From Diadophis punctatus similis (taxonomy: Eukaryota > Chordata > Lepidosauria > Squamata > Dipsadidae): a stretch of DNA of 64,000 nucleotides. Position 1 is the first letter of the stretch. The number at the start of each line of letters is the position of its first letter. Below, piece by piece: positions 35,328-49,500 of the stretch. Under the pieces are notes generated by a model that was given only the letters and a program-made list of their open reading frames with translations, was not told the origin of the DNA and made no database searches. A program made the translations under genes and the position numbers. The DNA lies in assembly GCA_023053685.1 (NCBI GenBank), contig JALIGW010000005.1:33289480-33353479 (forward strand), read 5' to 3'.

Positions 35328-36106
35328 TTGGAGTATAAGACGCACCTTTTTCCTCCCTAAAAGTGGCTGAAAATTTGGGTGCGTCTTATACTCTGAATGT
35401 AGCTTTTTCGGAGCTTTTTTTCCAGCCCTAACTAGTTGCTAACGATCTTCCCAGCTCTTACCTTGCAGGCTTTTTCATTGTTACTGTCTCCGAACAATGT
35501 TTTTCCAGCCCTAAGTCTTTGCAGGGTTTTTTCTCATTGCTCTACTTGCTCCGAATAAGGTTTTTTCTAGCCCTAACCAGGTGCTAATGATCTGCCCAGC
35601 TCTTACTGGCTTGCAGGCTCTTTCATTGTTACTCTCTCCGAAGAATGTTTTTTCAGCCCTAAGTCTTTCAGGGTTTTTTCTCATTGCTCTACTTGCTCCG
35701 AATAAGTTTTTTTCTAGCCCTAACCAGGTGCTAATGATCTTCCCAGCTCTTACAGGCTTGCAGGCTCTTTCATTGTTACTCTCTCCAAAGAATGTTTTTT
35801 CAGCCCTAAGTATTTCAGGGTTTTTCCTCATTGCTCTACTTGCTCCGAATAAGTTTTTTTTCTAGCCCTAACCAGGTGCTAATGATCTTCCCAGCTCTTA
35901 CTGGCTTGCAGGTGCTTTCATTGTTACTCTCTCCGAATAACATTTTTTTAAGTCCTAACCAGGGGATAAAATAATGTGCTGAAGCTGATCAGACTAAGGA
36001 CGTTAGCCAGATGAATACCTGGTAGGAAGATTTTTTCCTATTTTCCTCCCCAAAAACTAAGGTGTGTCTTATACTCCGGTGCGTCTTATACTCCGAAAAA
36101 TACGGT
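35328..36106. mobile_element. hAT-like element with internal tandem repeats
   Basis: Ends ACCGTATTTTTTGGAGTATA and TATACTCCGAAAAATACGGT are inverted. A perfect 8-bp duplication ATATAGTT flanks it (35320-35327, 36107-36114). The interior 35404-35960 holds about four head-to-tail copies of a ~147-bp unit. No transposase frame, so non-autonomous. Confidence 0.88.
35404..35960. repeat. ~147-bp tandem repeat, about 4 copies
   Basis: The landmark GTTGCTAACGATC/GTGCTAATGATC starts near 35435, 35581, 35728 and 35876 (spacing 146-148 bp). Each unit also carries CATTGTTACTCTCTCCGAA and TTTCAGCCCTAAGT. The repeats create matching periodic frames on both strands that are not genes. Confidence 0.88.
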
Positions 36107-36315
36107 ATATAGTTGTGTCTTTTTAATTGCCAATTGTAGTTATGACATACACTTTCTTAATTTGGAAATAAAGTCTATTGATGTGCCAAGAATGGTTCAG
36201 CTTTAGAAAAACATTTAGGACAAGTGAATTAGGTTATTTACTAGTACAGTTAATTCTTTAATGCTGAAATTATTTTTTTCTTTTAGCTCATGAGTCTGAA
36301 TTTATGTTGTAGATC

Positions 36316-36417
36316 ATGGACGATACCGCTTTGTCACTTGGAACAATAGATGTTTCCTATTTGTCATCTTCAGCAGAATGCACTGTCACAAGATGTAAAC
36401 ATTCCAGTGAAGAATGG
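36316..36417 (+). CDS. GPAM: GPAM first coding exon (1-34)
   Basis: The exon begins at 36313 after TTATGTTGTAG, so ATG follows three exon bases. It encodes [20 protein letters not shown] and ends SSEEW|GTAAGC, phase 0. Confidence 0.97.
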
Positions 36418-39400
36418 GTAAGCAAAATGCATGCTTGTTCAGTGCTCCTGGGTTTCTTAAGATAAAACGCTAGTGTCCTATTGAAAGGTGAAAAAGTAAC
36501 AGAGGATTATGCTTTAAAACAGAGATCTTCAAACTTGGCAACTTTAAGACTTGTGGACTTCAACTTCCAGAATTCTCCAGCCAGCTATGCTGGCTGGAGA
36601 ATTCTGAGAGTTGAAATCCACAAGTCTTAAAGTTTCCAAGTTTGGGGACCCCTGCTTTAAAAAATTAAGAATGTTCAGTACAGATAGTCTTTTCTTGCTG
36701 CACACTTGTTCAGTGATTATTCAAAGTTGCCACGGTGCTGAATATTTGTGTATTTGTGACTGGTCCTCAAAGTTCTGACCACTTTAGCACACCAATAGTC
36801 ACATGATTGTGATTCAAAGTGCTTGACAAACAGTTCACATGATGGTTGCAGCATCCTGCAGTCACTTGACTGGTATTTCTGATTTTCCCAATTGGCTTCA
36901 CTTAAGTCAATGGGGAAGCCGGCAGAGGAGGTCACAAGTTTCTCTAGTAGTCTAGTAAGTTCCTTTAGGCTCCCTACACTCTCACCCTTCTGTATCATCT
37001 ACCTTGCAGCCTTCCCGCACTTGCACCTCACTTCACTATCCAGCACTGCAACTTCCTGTGCTTGTGCATGACTTGTAGTAGGCCTCACAAATTATCCCTT
37101 GGTCTTCCCCAACTTACAACCCTTCTAGGCTTCCCTTGCTCCCGTGGGATGCCCCGGAGTACCCCTAGGCTTCTTACCTGGGACTTCTGCCACTTCCGCC
37201 TTAATGACCCCTATATCTTGAGGTTACAGTGACAACCGGGACAGCTGCAACTGCAATTGCTAAGCAATGCAACCACATGATATTGTGTTTTATGACCCTT
37301 AGCAACAGCAATTCCGGTTCCAATTGCCCTTGTAAAGACTATCCGTAGTACATTTATTTAGATAGTTCTGTACGCAGTTCTTAGGGCAGGATATAATTGA
37401 TAAAAAAGAATACAGTATTGTAACCTAGCACTACTTTCATTCAAAATATATCTATAGAAAAAGTTCTATAAAAGAAAGCAGGAAAAAGAGAGGATAGAAC
37501 AAGAAGGAATAACAAGTAGGGTAGTAAAAGAAACTAGAGCTCCAAGAAAACAACACAAATAGAAAAGGGAGAAGAAATTAAACTGATTTTCATTAATATT
37601 AATAGATTTAATGCACCAAAAAATAGAAGCAAAATTTTCATAAAACTCAAAAAACCCCTTGATATAGATGTAATACACAAAAATAATAATAAAATTACAA
37701 TACGAAGAATTTCATATAATTGGAGATTTTAATGTAATAGTAGATATTAAAAGGACAATAAAACTCATTAAAAAACTAAGAAAACACATTACCCAAACCG
37801 TTTTCTGAACCTGTATTAGAATATAATTTACGAAAAGTGTAACTGTTAATTTGTTAGATTGTACATAGAGATGAATGTATATAGAAATGGAAAAGGTAAT
37901 ATGTATTAAATAAATCCATAAAAGAGAGATATGACATATACAAAAAATTGACCAGAAAATAGATATACATAGAAGAATCAAGTATAAAATATAAATTACA
38001 AATTTATTTGAAAATATTTATATTATAAGTATACAAAATTATGTGAACTGATCTGGAGCTGTAATCAAAATGGGACCTAGAATTCCCACCATTGTATGTT
38101 CGTATGTTATGTAATGTTTTTTGTGTACATAAAATAAAAAAATAAAAAAAAAGTTCAGATTCATAGTATAATATATAGTACAGGATTATATTATTTCATA
38201 TTTATTCCTACAGCAGTTCCAGAAATGTACAGGTAATCCTCAATTTATGACTGTAATTATGCCCCGATTTATGGTCACAAGTCATGGCAGTCCTTAAGTA
38301 GGTGACCTTTTTTGCAGTGGCCATTAAGTGAACGCTGCGGTAATTAAAAGAATGTTGTTGTCGTTAGGCCAAAGTGGTTGTTAAATGAATTTATTTTGCC
38401 ATCCATTTTATCCAATGGGTATTTTTACCAAAAAAATCTAACAAAGAAACACCAAAAATCACAGTCACATAATCACAATATGCTGCAAATGGCCATAAAT
38501 GCAAACTGGTTGCCAAAGAGCCAAAATACAGTCATGTAACTGCAGGTGGGTACAGTTTGTGGAAGTCCAGAATTGGGTCATAAGGAATTTTTTTGGGGGG
38601 GAGGGACTATCATATTGGAATGATTCAGTATCAAATATACAGATTTCATATAATTTAAAGGAGGAAAATATTTTGACAGTATAATTGATCTAGAGTCTTT
38701 TAGGCAAACATTTGTATATATGTGAGTCTATAAATGTGTTTAATTACTTCCAATAACTGAATTTGGTTATTTGTTTATGCAGAACAAATAGATCAATTGT
38801 TCTTAACTTTAGCTAGTTCATTTATAGGAAGTAACCTGAAAGAAATTCAGAGCTGTCAGTTTTTATGTGCTCTATTTTATTTTTTCTTTACTGTCACTAT
38901 TTTCCAGGGAGAATGCAATTCTAGGCCTACTGTCTTCCGATCAGCCACTTTAAAATGGAAAGAGACTCTTCTGGGCAGGAATAGGCCATTTGTGGGACGC
39001 TGTTGTTACGTATGCACACCTCAAAGCTGGGTGAATGGAATTATATTAGTAACAAAATTAAATGTAATTTTCATGTAATGGTAATTAAATATCCAGAAGG
39101 CAATTAAATTAAGAAGTTAGTAGCTATATACTTACCTTGTATAGCTTAGTTTCAGATTTTGCCTGGTGGAAGTAGAATAGTATTTGATGCCTGTGTATTA
39201 ATAAAATACTGTAAATAGGGCCCAGTGATTTGTTCAGGTAATGTTAGGATGCATAGATTTTTCTTTATAGTTTTACTGTTATTTTTCTGTGTGGACTTCC
39301 CAGAATTGCTGGTGTACAAATTTAACAAATATGTATATGTTTTGCAGATAGCTGAGGTTTTATGTGAGACTTTGGCAAGTCTAAACTTTGGCAAACTTCA

Positions 39401-42400
39401 AGCTATATATTATTTATATGGGAGTGGACAGATTCCTCCCCTTTAGAAGTAATATATAGGAAAATGCAATATTTATTGTAAACTGCTATTCGTAATAAAT
39501 TAATATATGCATATATCTTTCCCTTTTAGGACAAGCTTTTTAATACTAGTATCCCTTCTTTGGGTCTGCGTAATGTTATCTATATTAATGAGACACATAC
39601 ACGGTAAATACTTTTTTCAGTATAGTTAATACTGTGATTTATTAAAAAAGGATGTTGAACTTATCTGGAAAATGAGTCAAAAGGTTAAACATTAATGTTG
39701 GTTTTGCTGAACTGAACCTGCAGAGTAATCACATTTTTGGCTTTCAGTGCATACAGAAGAAATAAATATCTAAATGATGTAGAAATATAAAAGGACTTGA
39801 TTCAAGGCTCCATTATTCATCAACTCTGTTCTTAGAAAACTAGTGCTACTAGTAGTATTAATATGAATAATTAAACGAGGCTAGCTTTCAACCAAAAAAT
39901 TGAAATCTGTACACTGGCTGAGCTTGGAGGCCACCTTTTAAAAAATGTATTACTTTTTAAAAAAAACTAATTCTGCAATGTGATAGTTGCAACAATTTGT
40001 ATAAGTGCTCATGAAAACAGGTACTAGTTTCATTGGGCAGAATACAGCTACATAATAATATTTCTCCATAAAACTGTGGTGGAATCACTGGTAAAGGAGA
40101 GGGGGAGTAAAGAGACGTTCCAAGGATGGTGTTGATTTGGAGGAGGAAATATCTGAGATCAAATCTTTTAAGACTATATCTGTCATTTCCCAATGGAAGA
40201 TATTAGATCTGGCGAGATTCTTTTAAATAGGTGTTTGATAATAAAAGAATTGCCTTGGCCTATTCAAGGAGTTTATTTGTGAGATTTATATACCGCCTCA
40301 CAGTGCAAGCACTCGCTAAGCGGTTTACACCAGTAAGCAATGTATATATTGCCCCCAAGAATCTGGCTCCTCATTTTACCTACCTCGGAAGGATGGAAGG
40401 CTGAGTCAACCTTGAGCCGGTGAGATTTGAACCACTGACCTGCGGATCACAGTCAGCTAAAGTGGCCTGCAGTACTGCCTCTAACCGCTGCCCCACCTCG
40501 GCTCTTGTTCTAGTTGCTTGCGCCTAATAAAACATATGCATGAGGATCAAAAGAAACGTGCATATTATGTAACATATTTTCTGCGGAGTAGCCAGAATTT
40601 TGTATTGTCAGCTGCCTACCCTAATTTTAAATTTTAGATTTAAAAAATGCAAAAATTCAAGGAGAATTTCAAGTTTGTCAGGGATAGAAAGTCCTTTGGC
40701 ACCTTTAAGTCTATTACATTGGGCATGAATTTGAATGAACAAGAAGTTACTTGTCAGATGCACATTTGTAAAGCTAATTTCAAGTTTATTTTTTAACAGA
40801 ATTCATGCTGGAAGCAGATATTAAATAGCAGATACTTATAAACTTCAGATTGATAAAGGTTGATTAGTGTACAGATAGTCCTCAATTTATGACTATAATG
40901 GAGTCTTCCCATTATGATTGTAAATCATGATGGTCATAAAATGGATCACCCACAGGTCCAAACCAATTTTACAATCTTTTTTTTTCTTTGCAAGAGTCAT
41001 TAAGTGACTGCCGTAGTCATTAAAGTAGGGGCTGGTTTTGCCAAAAACCAGAAGTAAAAATGTAATAATACATGATCAGTTGACAGTGGGATGTAACACT
41101 GTTGTGAATTAGCCGGATGTCCAGTACCCCACATGTGGTCACATGACCTCAAAAGGGTGCGGTTGGAGGAACTTCAGAACCATGTTGTAAGTACCCCCAG
41201 GGAGGTCTTTTAACTTTGAATAGTTTCTAAGTGACTGGTGTACATCTCGGACTACCTGTATTCCTTTGGCAGCACATAAAAGAACAGATACTATTTTGCA
41301 CTAATTGTCTTATGTAAATATATGCACATAGTAAATTAAGACAAAAAAGGACAAATCATTCATATGTTTGATCTAATCTAGCTTAATGACATTCCATCAA
41401 AGCTTCTTTATTTCTTACCCAAAGAAAGTAAACTTCATGCTGCATTCCATGTCTAGAACTCCCTATTTCTGCTTACAAATTTTGACTCCTGATTATAACT
41501 TTCAAAGACTATAATCTAATTTGTTCAGTGCAGCTTAATTCTGACCAGGCATGTGATGGATTTCACAACAGTTTTAACAGTTTAATGATGCCACAATGCA
41601 GCCTTTGCATTTCTGTTAAACTATATTACAAAATACATTTGTCATTTTAAAATACTAACAGCAATGTTGGAACTCCAAAGAGCGATTATTTTATTTTCAT
41701 TACTTCTTTTGGTGCTTTAATACCTCTAAGTTTAGTAGAACTTTTAAAGTAAACAATGTTTTTAACTTAGAAGCAGACATAGACATGGATATAGAAAGCC
41801 ATGTGTACCTAAAGAAGAGATCTTGTTAACTTTTGTTTTTCTAGTATTGTTCTTTTCTGGCATGGCTTGACTTATCTGCTACTTTATACTATTGCATTGT
41901 ATACTCTTGTTTTTCTTTATTCTTTATATGCCACTTAAAGTTGCCCTGATAAATAAAGGCGCAAATTGGCATTCCCTTCCCATTTGATCTCAGAATTGCT
42001 ATTTCCTCTATAAATTCATTGTTGGCATTGTTGGTGTCTTCCACCTTCAAATGCTCATCCAAAATGATTTGCCAGCTTGATTAAATTTACATCATATGCA
42101 TTTGAACTAATCAGCCAAACCATATTAGATCAAGATGAAGGGTTGAATCAATTTTATTCTGTAGACCTCTTAAACAGTTTCTATTATTATCTGTCCATAG
42201 TACCAAATAGTTTTGAATTTAGAGTTGCAGAGAAACTCAAGTATTATTCTCTGTTTACATTTATTTTGGCTTCTTATGCTGTGAAAATCTTGGGTTAAAT
42301 TTCATTTTGGTTGAAGATTTGTTCTGGGCAAGATGGCCCAGTTGAGGAAGAAAAGAAGAACTAAAATAAACAAAACTCTTCGTTTAGTATTTAGTATGCT

Positions 42401-45400
42401 ACCTGTATTTATGTGCAAGGCTGAATTAACAAGGAATTAATATCTTCTTTTGATTTAAGCTGAACATATTTCAGCCAAGAGTTTGCCTTATGTTCTGTAT
42501 TTCTGTCTGTTTTTTTCTCAGTCACTTCTGCCATGAAACAATTAAACCAGAACCAAATCAACTCAAAGTGACTTCTACCAATTTTATTAGTAGGAATGAT
42601 ATGATTGATATGATATGATATATGATTATGATATGATATGATATGATGATATATGAAATTTTGGCAGCCATTTGAAGGATAACTTTCTTTTTAAATTCCT
42701 CCATAATGTTATAGGTACAGAGGTTGGCTTGCTCGGCGGTTTTGTTATACTCTTTTCGTGCAAGAGCGGGATGTTCATAAGAGCATGTTTGCAACAAATG
42801 TGATGGAAAATGTACTGAATAATAGCCGGTAAGATGTAGATAATAGTGATTATTGTAATTGAAAAGTTCTTATTAATGTTAATAATAAATGTTCAATTTA
42901 TGCAAAGTCCCCAATTGTTTTTTCTTATACAGCAGAAACTCTGGATTTTAAAAGCAATTATTTTCAATTTCTTCCTGTGTATGTGTACAAGCTATAACAT
43001 CTTGAAATCCTGTTTCCAAAGAATCTTCATTATATACTTGAGTCTGGCTGTGGGACATCAATTATATAGAGGCATCTTCAGTAGCATGCAACTTTTTGGG
43101 GATGTAGCCACACTTTTGTCTAGCATTGTGCCGGTTATTCAAAAAGAAATGGGTAGAATAAAGGCTAAAATTCATTTTATTTTCACGTACATTTAATTAA
43201 AATGAAGTACAGTTAATATGATTCCTCTTTTGTCATAAAATTAGTATTTAATTTTCCCTTAAGTAATATTAAAAATCGCAATTGTGTAATAGCACACAGA
43301 AGTCTCTGGTTCCTGTACCAAAGGCTCTAAGGGAAGTTGGGTTGTATAATTCTCGTCTACAAATGTTCTGTAAAGACTGTATGTTTATACGGGTTCATGT
43401 ATCAGCGTATGTAAATATACGCACAGTCTTACATCTTATAATGTCATCTATATGATACATGAAGTCTTCAACTTATGATCACAATTGAGCCCAAAATTTC
43501 TGTTGTTAAGTGGAACATTTGTTAAGTGAGTTTTGCCCCATTTTATGACCTTTCTTGCCACAGTTGTTAAGTAAATCACTGCAGTTGATAAGTTGTTAAG
43601 TGAATCTGGATTTCCAATTGATTTTGCTTGTCCGAAGGTTGCAAAAGGTGATCACGCGACCCTGGGACACGGCAACGGTCATAAATATGAAATAATTGCC
43701 AAGCATCTGAATTTTGATCACATGATCATGGAGATGTTGCAAACATTGTGACTGTGAAAAACGGTCATAAGTAACTTTTTTGGGTGCTGTTATAACTTTG
43801 AACAGTCACTAAATGAACTGTTGTAAATCGAGGACTACCTGTATTTTTATGTGGAAAAAAATCATGAATATTCCAATTACAAAGTTCCGCAGTGTATACT
43901 TAATTAGAATAATGATGAGGGGGATTTTTTTGAAAAAAAATACATATATTGTTTTGTGTAATGTTTGTTTGTCCTTTTTAATGTTTATATTTAAATAAAA
44001 ATTATTTTTTTGAAAAAAGAGGGGGATTTTTTTGATATCTGAGTTTTGGGTATTTTAAATTGAAGATAAATGATCTGAAGTAGTTGAAATCTACAATAAA
44101 TCAATTCACTTTATATTTGTAACATTTAGAGTGCAGAATGCTATTATACAGGAGGCTTCAGAATCATCAGCTGTAAATGGTCCTGATCAGCTGGAATCTA
44201 GAAACATTAACAGAATCAAGAAGAAAGCTAGAAGGATCCTTCAAGAAATGGTAGCAAATGTCTCTCCTTCTCTGATTAGGTAATAATACTAAATTTTGTT
44301 TGTGAGGTCTGCGTATACTCTACTGTGTATAGCCACAGAGATATTTGTTATTTCTTACCTCATATTGTTCTTCCATTGTCATTGTTGCAAAACGAATAAA
44401 ACTCATTCTCTGTCCTTGAAGAATTCCTTCATATATTAATGTATCAAAAATAATTTTTCAATGGGACAAGAGAACATGTTCTCAATAAATGTCATTTTAT
44501 CAGCTCAACATTACACTCTGTTCAGAATTATGTGGAATTAAAATTTCTTTGTATGTTATATTTTCTACAGCTGATAGTAGTCTATCAACTATTGTTTAAA
44601 CTGTATCTTAAAATTTTCAGTCAATTAATACATTTTTGGTCCATCATGAACGATGTGATTGTTTCTGTTTTGAACGTGAACAGCAACTAGTATATTTGTA
44701 TCTCTATTGTTTGTACAAAACTGATTATATGGTGGCTTAACTTATATTTTTCTTTCAGATTGACAGGTTGGGTTTTATTGAAATTATTTAACAGCTTTTT
44801 TTGGAATATCCAGATTCATAAAGGCCAACTTGAGATGGTGAAAGCAGCAACTGAGGTAATAAAAATAGTCGAGGCAATATATGCAATGGTAGCATTTTTA
44901 TTTTTATACCAAACTAAATATCTAGTTATTTTCAGATTCAATCTGTGAAATATTCAGGAAAAAATTACCTTTATTTTTCTTTCCTGAAAAGACACCTTTG
45001 ATAAAAGGATATTAAAAAATAACTTTCATCTATATCCAGCAGAATCTGTTTTACAGTGTCAATCTTAAACTCCAGCATATAATCACTTCAGTTGAATGGC
45101 TTGTTTAATAAATAAAAATAATGATTTAAACGTTGCTGCCAAAAGTTTTTTTGCGTAGTAAATTGTGTTAGTGCATTCTATGTCGTCTTCACCCAGGCCA
45201 CAGTAGCAAGTGCAATGTTTATAAGGACAAATGCAAAAACTAGGTTTTATAATCTTTTTTTTTCAATTTCCAGTATCATTTTGGTTTCTGAAGACTCTTG
45301 AAGTTATTATTGGGGCTGAATCTGAGTAGAATCATTACTGGACCAGATATATTGTAGTAAATTGTCAATGAATGATATATGCTTGGAATAACATTTACTT

Positions 45401-46513
45401 GAAATTTCAGTAATTGGGGATTATTTTAGTGGTAGTTTACTATCAAGTAGTTATCTATGGTTTGTCAATATATTTTTGCCATTAATTTCCAGATGATTCA
45501 GTTTTAAAAGTATTGAGCAAAGTATTGTTTGAAGTTTACATTGCTATATAATCAAAATACAAACTACAGTATATGTTTCAAGTCCAACTTAGATTACCCA
45601 TAGTATCATACAAATAAAGCAGCTATATTTTATTGCTGAAAATGTTGCTGAAAATCTATTGCCTGTGAAATACATATCCTTTCTATTTCATTCATTCCCT
45701 CGTCCTTCCTCTTCAATTGGCAATGCAAATATTACCAAGAGAAAAAGAGAAACATAATGGACAGTGTAGTAGTTTGATATGTTCAAATTATGTTTTGATA
45801 TTGATCTCTTTTTTCTTCTTCATACAGCTAAATTTGCCTCTTGTCTTCTTACCGGTTCACAAATCTCACATTGACTACCTACTTCTCACATTCATTCTTT
45901 TCTGCCACAATATCAAGGCACCCTACATTGCAGCCGGAAATAATCTGAATATTCCTATTTTCAGGTAAAACAGTATTGGTTCTTTTACTATGTTAATGTC
46001 AGCCATTTTGTTCCCTTACCTGACCAAGGTGAACTAACATAAAGAAGCTATCTAAATGTGTAGCATGCATTGACTGGATAAGTGCATTGTTGTGTGACAT
46101 ATTATACATAGTCAACAACAATTTACGTTAATTTGGTAAATAAATAGAACTAAGATTTCAATTGTAGTGGTCTTATTCTGAAGTTCTGATATATTGCTGG
46201 TCTGTAACCGTAATAAAATTTATTGTCTTGTCTGAAGTTCTGATACCATTTTAACATATCAAAAATTCAGAACTTTAACATTGTCCATGTTCACATGACA
46301 AGGTGTTACTGCACATGAAATACCTGTGTCAGAAAGGAATAAGAGTTTATTTTTACAAATCGTGCCAAATAGAATGAAAAAATGTATTAAGTATGTGAAG
46401 TTTTGCAACACACCAAAGTAGAACTATAGTGATTTTTTAAAATCTGTAATTCAGATCTGTAAATCTGTAAATCTCAAAATTTGTACAAACTTACATATTT
46501 GTACAAAATACAA

Positions 46514-46562
<49 letters not shown>

Positions 46563-49500
46563 CACATACATACACATACACATACACACCGTGTTTCCCC
46601 GAAAATAAGACTCTGTCTTATATTTTTTTGAACCCTGAAATAAGCGCTTGTCCTGATTTTTGGGGAGGTCTTATTATTTTGGGGCGCGTGTAGCAAGACG
46701 GGGCTCCTCTTGCCATCTTACCTGGTTTCCAACTCTGTCTCCCTAACCCTAACCAGAGGAAATGGCGGGGACCGGCTGTGCATGCATTTAAATATTTTTC
46801 GGGGAGGGCTTATTTTCAGGGGGGGCTTATTTTAGCGCATGCGCTCAAAAGCCCAATTGGGCTTATTATCCGGGGACGTCTTATTTTCGGGGAAACACAC
46901 ACACACACACATGTATGTATGTATGTATGTATGTATGTATGTATGTATGTATGTATATCTTACATTATTCCAATATGATTTTAAAAACCATTGGTATTGG
47001 TAGACATTGATACAGATTTCTAGTGAAGAACAATATTGATTTATAAAATTATGGTGATGAAACTTAACTTTTTATATGATTTATATGTCTTGATTTGATT
47101 AATGAAAAATTATATTAATATTTATAAAATACTAATGTTTCTGTATTTAAACATGTTTTAACATGATATTTTTATAATGTAACCACATTTTCCTCAATAA
47201 AACCATTAAGAAAAAACATCAAGAAAAAAGTGAACACTTGTAATGTTTTTTGATGTATAATGCTAGGAGCGATTGATTTGAATGCATCTAAAGAATTTAT
47301 AATCACATGTTTATTAGTTTTTTCCTTTCATATTATGAAAATAATGCGCATTTGTATTTTTAAAATCTGATATAACCTTTGTTAAATTTGCATTCTTTCT
47401 GTTTTAATTAAAGAGGCATGCATATTTTATTTCCTATCCTTAGCACCTTAATCCACAAACTTGGAGGGTTTTTTATTAGAAGAAAATTAGATGAGAGACC
47501 TGATGGCCGAAAAGATATTTTATACAGAACGTTACTGCATGTGGTAAGTACATTTTTTTTAAAAAAACAGTTTATTTCCTCAAATTTGCTAATAAAACCT
47601 GTGCACCGTTTCAGTGCACAATGCATATTTAAGTTTGTAGCAAAGTTGAAAATTTAAATCAGTTTCATTTCACTTTTTACGGTAAATGAGGTATAGTTCC
47701 TTTCAGGGCTAAGCCTAGATAATATAAAAGATTCACTATGATAGAAATGCTTCTGCCAAGAAAAGTGGAAAACTTATATTGTACTTTTATGTATTTCATA
47801 GAAACTGTGATGACTTCATTGATCACTATAATGTTGTATGCATGTCAGTGGTGGTATGGTCTATACATGTGCCCTGAAGAAATTTGTATACCTTAATTAA
47901 ACGTTGAAGCTGCATCTCTCATATTTATGCAACTATATGCTTTTAATTGTTGGCACTATTGTTAGTAGGTACCAAAGTTACTTGTGATCTTTCAGTAATA
48001 ATTATCCTATGCAACTACATGTTGTTCCAAGAAAAGTAGAGTTATATTTTACAGATGTGGGCATGTTGTTGTTTAAATTATTACAAATCTTGTTCCCACA
48101 CAGAGTTACAAATTTGAACAGTGCTCATGGTGGTTGCCCACCTTATAAATTGCTGATTTGAAACAATGCAAAGAACTTGTGTCTGAACTTGTTGCCATTC
48201 TCTTTTCAGCATGTTGAAGAGTTGCTTCGACAGCAGCAATTCTTAGAGATATTTCTGGAGGGGACACGGTCCAGGAGTGGGAAAGTAGCCTGTGCAAGGG
48301 CAGGTCTTTTATCAGTGGTGGTCGATGCTCTATATTCAAATGCTGCTCCTGACGTACTAATTATACCTGTGGGAATCTCCTATGACAGAATAATTGAAGG
48401 TCATTATACTGGTGAGCAGCTGGTAAGAGGTGCCATTGTATGCTTAACATATTTATAGAGTGTAGTTACTATTGACAGTTCTGCTAATAAACTATAGTTT
48501 TAAGACAGGTTAACTTTCCTCTTAATATATTACAAAATAAAATCATGCAGAAAAGAAAATCATTCAGGACCAATGAATTAGATTCAGTTTTATTTTTGAA
48601 TAAGAACACAACAAACATGATTTGATGTGTGCATTAATGTAATATGCCCCTCTTTTTCTTTTCAATGTTTTTCAGGGAAAGCCCAAGAAGAATGAAAGCC
48701 TATGGAGTGTAGCCCGAGGAGTCTTTCGAATGTTACGAAAGAATTATGGATGTGTTAGGGTAGATTTCGCTCAACCGTTTTCTTTAAAAGTAAGCTTATA
48801 TTTTATGACCAAAACTCCATTGAGAAACTGTGAAAAAGATATTTTAAATTATTCATATTTCAGTAGAAACAATTTCAAGTTTTTACTTCATGCACAATGG
48901 TATTGCTCAAAAAAAAGAGTTTTGTAGCTGAAAGCCCATGGTAGAAAATGTATCTTTACACATTAGCAAAGTGCTGAATATGAGATGCCGTGTCTTCAAG
49001 CTATTAATTAAAAGAAAGCAATAGTAGTACCAATAATAACTGGAGCAAATGGAGCATCACTTGAATACCTTGAACACCTTCAGCATTGACAAACTTACTG
49101 TTAGTTAATTGCAAAAGGCAGCTTTATTTGGATCACTTTACATCCTCCACGATATCTTTTAACACCATCAAACAATATCTGCCTATTCCCAGATCCTTGG
49201 GAAGGACTCGATAAGTGGATGAAATTGCCTAATTCAGTGCAGACATCTGGGTGATGTTCAAACTACAACAACAACAACAACAACAGCAACAAATTTGGAA
49301 CAGCTTACATTCTTTGATGATACATTAATATTATTAAACAGCAAAATCTGACTGACCAAAGACTGAGATGTCGAGGTTGAAAAAGCTAGTAGAGCTTTTT
49401 TTTTAAAGCAATGATGCAAGAAATCCCACCTAGAAATATCTAAGAAATTCATGATTACCTTTTAAGTTTGGTTGTCATTTACTTTAGATCAGAGCTATCG

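Noticed and set aside
35511..35865. Repetitive ~100-codon frames on both strands, and a CRISPR-like impression
   Set aside because: They follow the 147-bp tandem unit inside a hAT element. The repeats are contiguous without unique spacers, and the genome is eukaryotic.
48177..48458. Single-exon GPAM-like frames suggesting a retrocopy
   Set aside because: Each block of homology is bounded by proper GT/AG sites and joins in frame, so this is the spliced gene and not a retrocopy.
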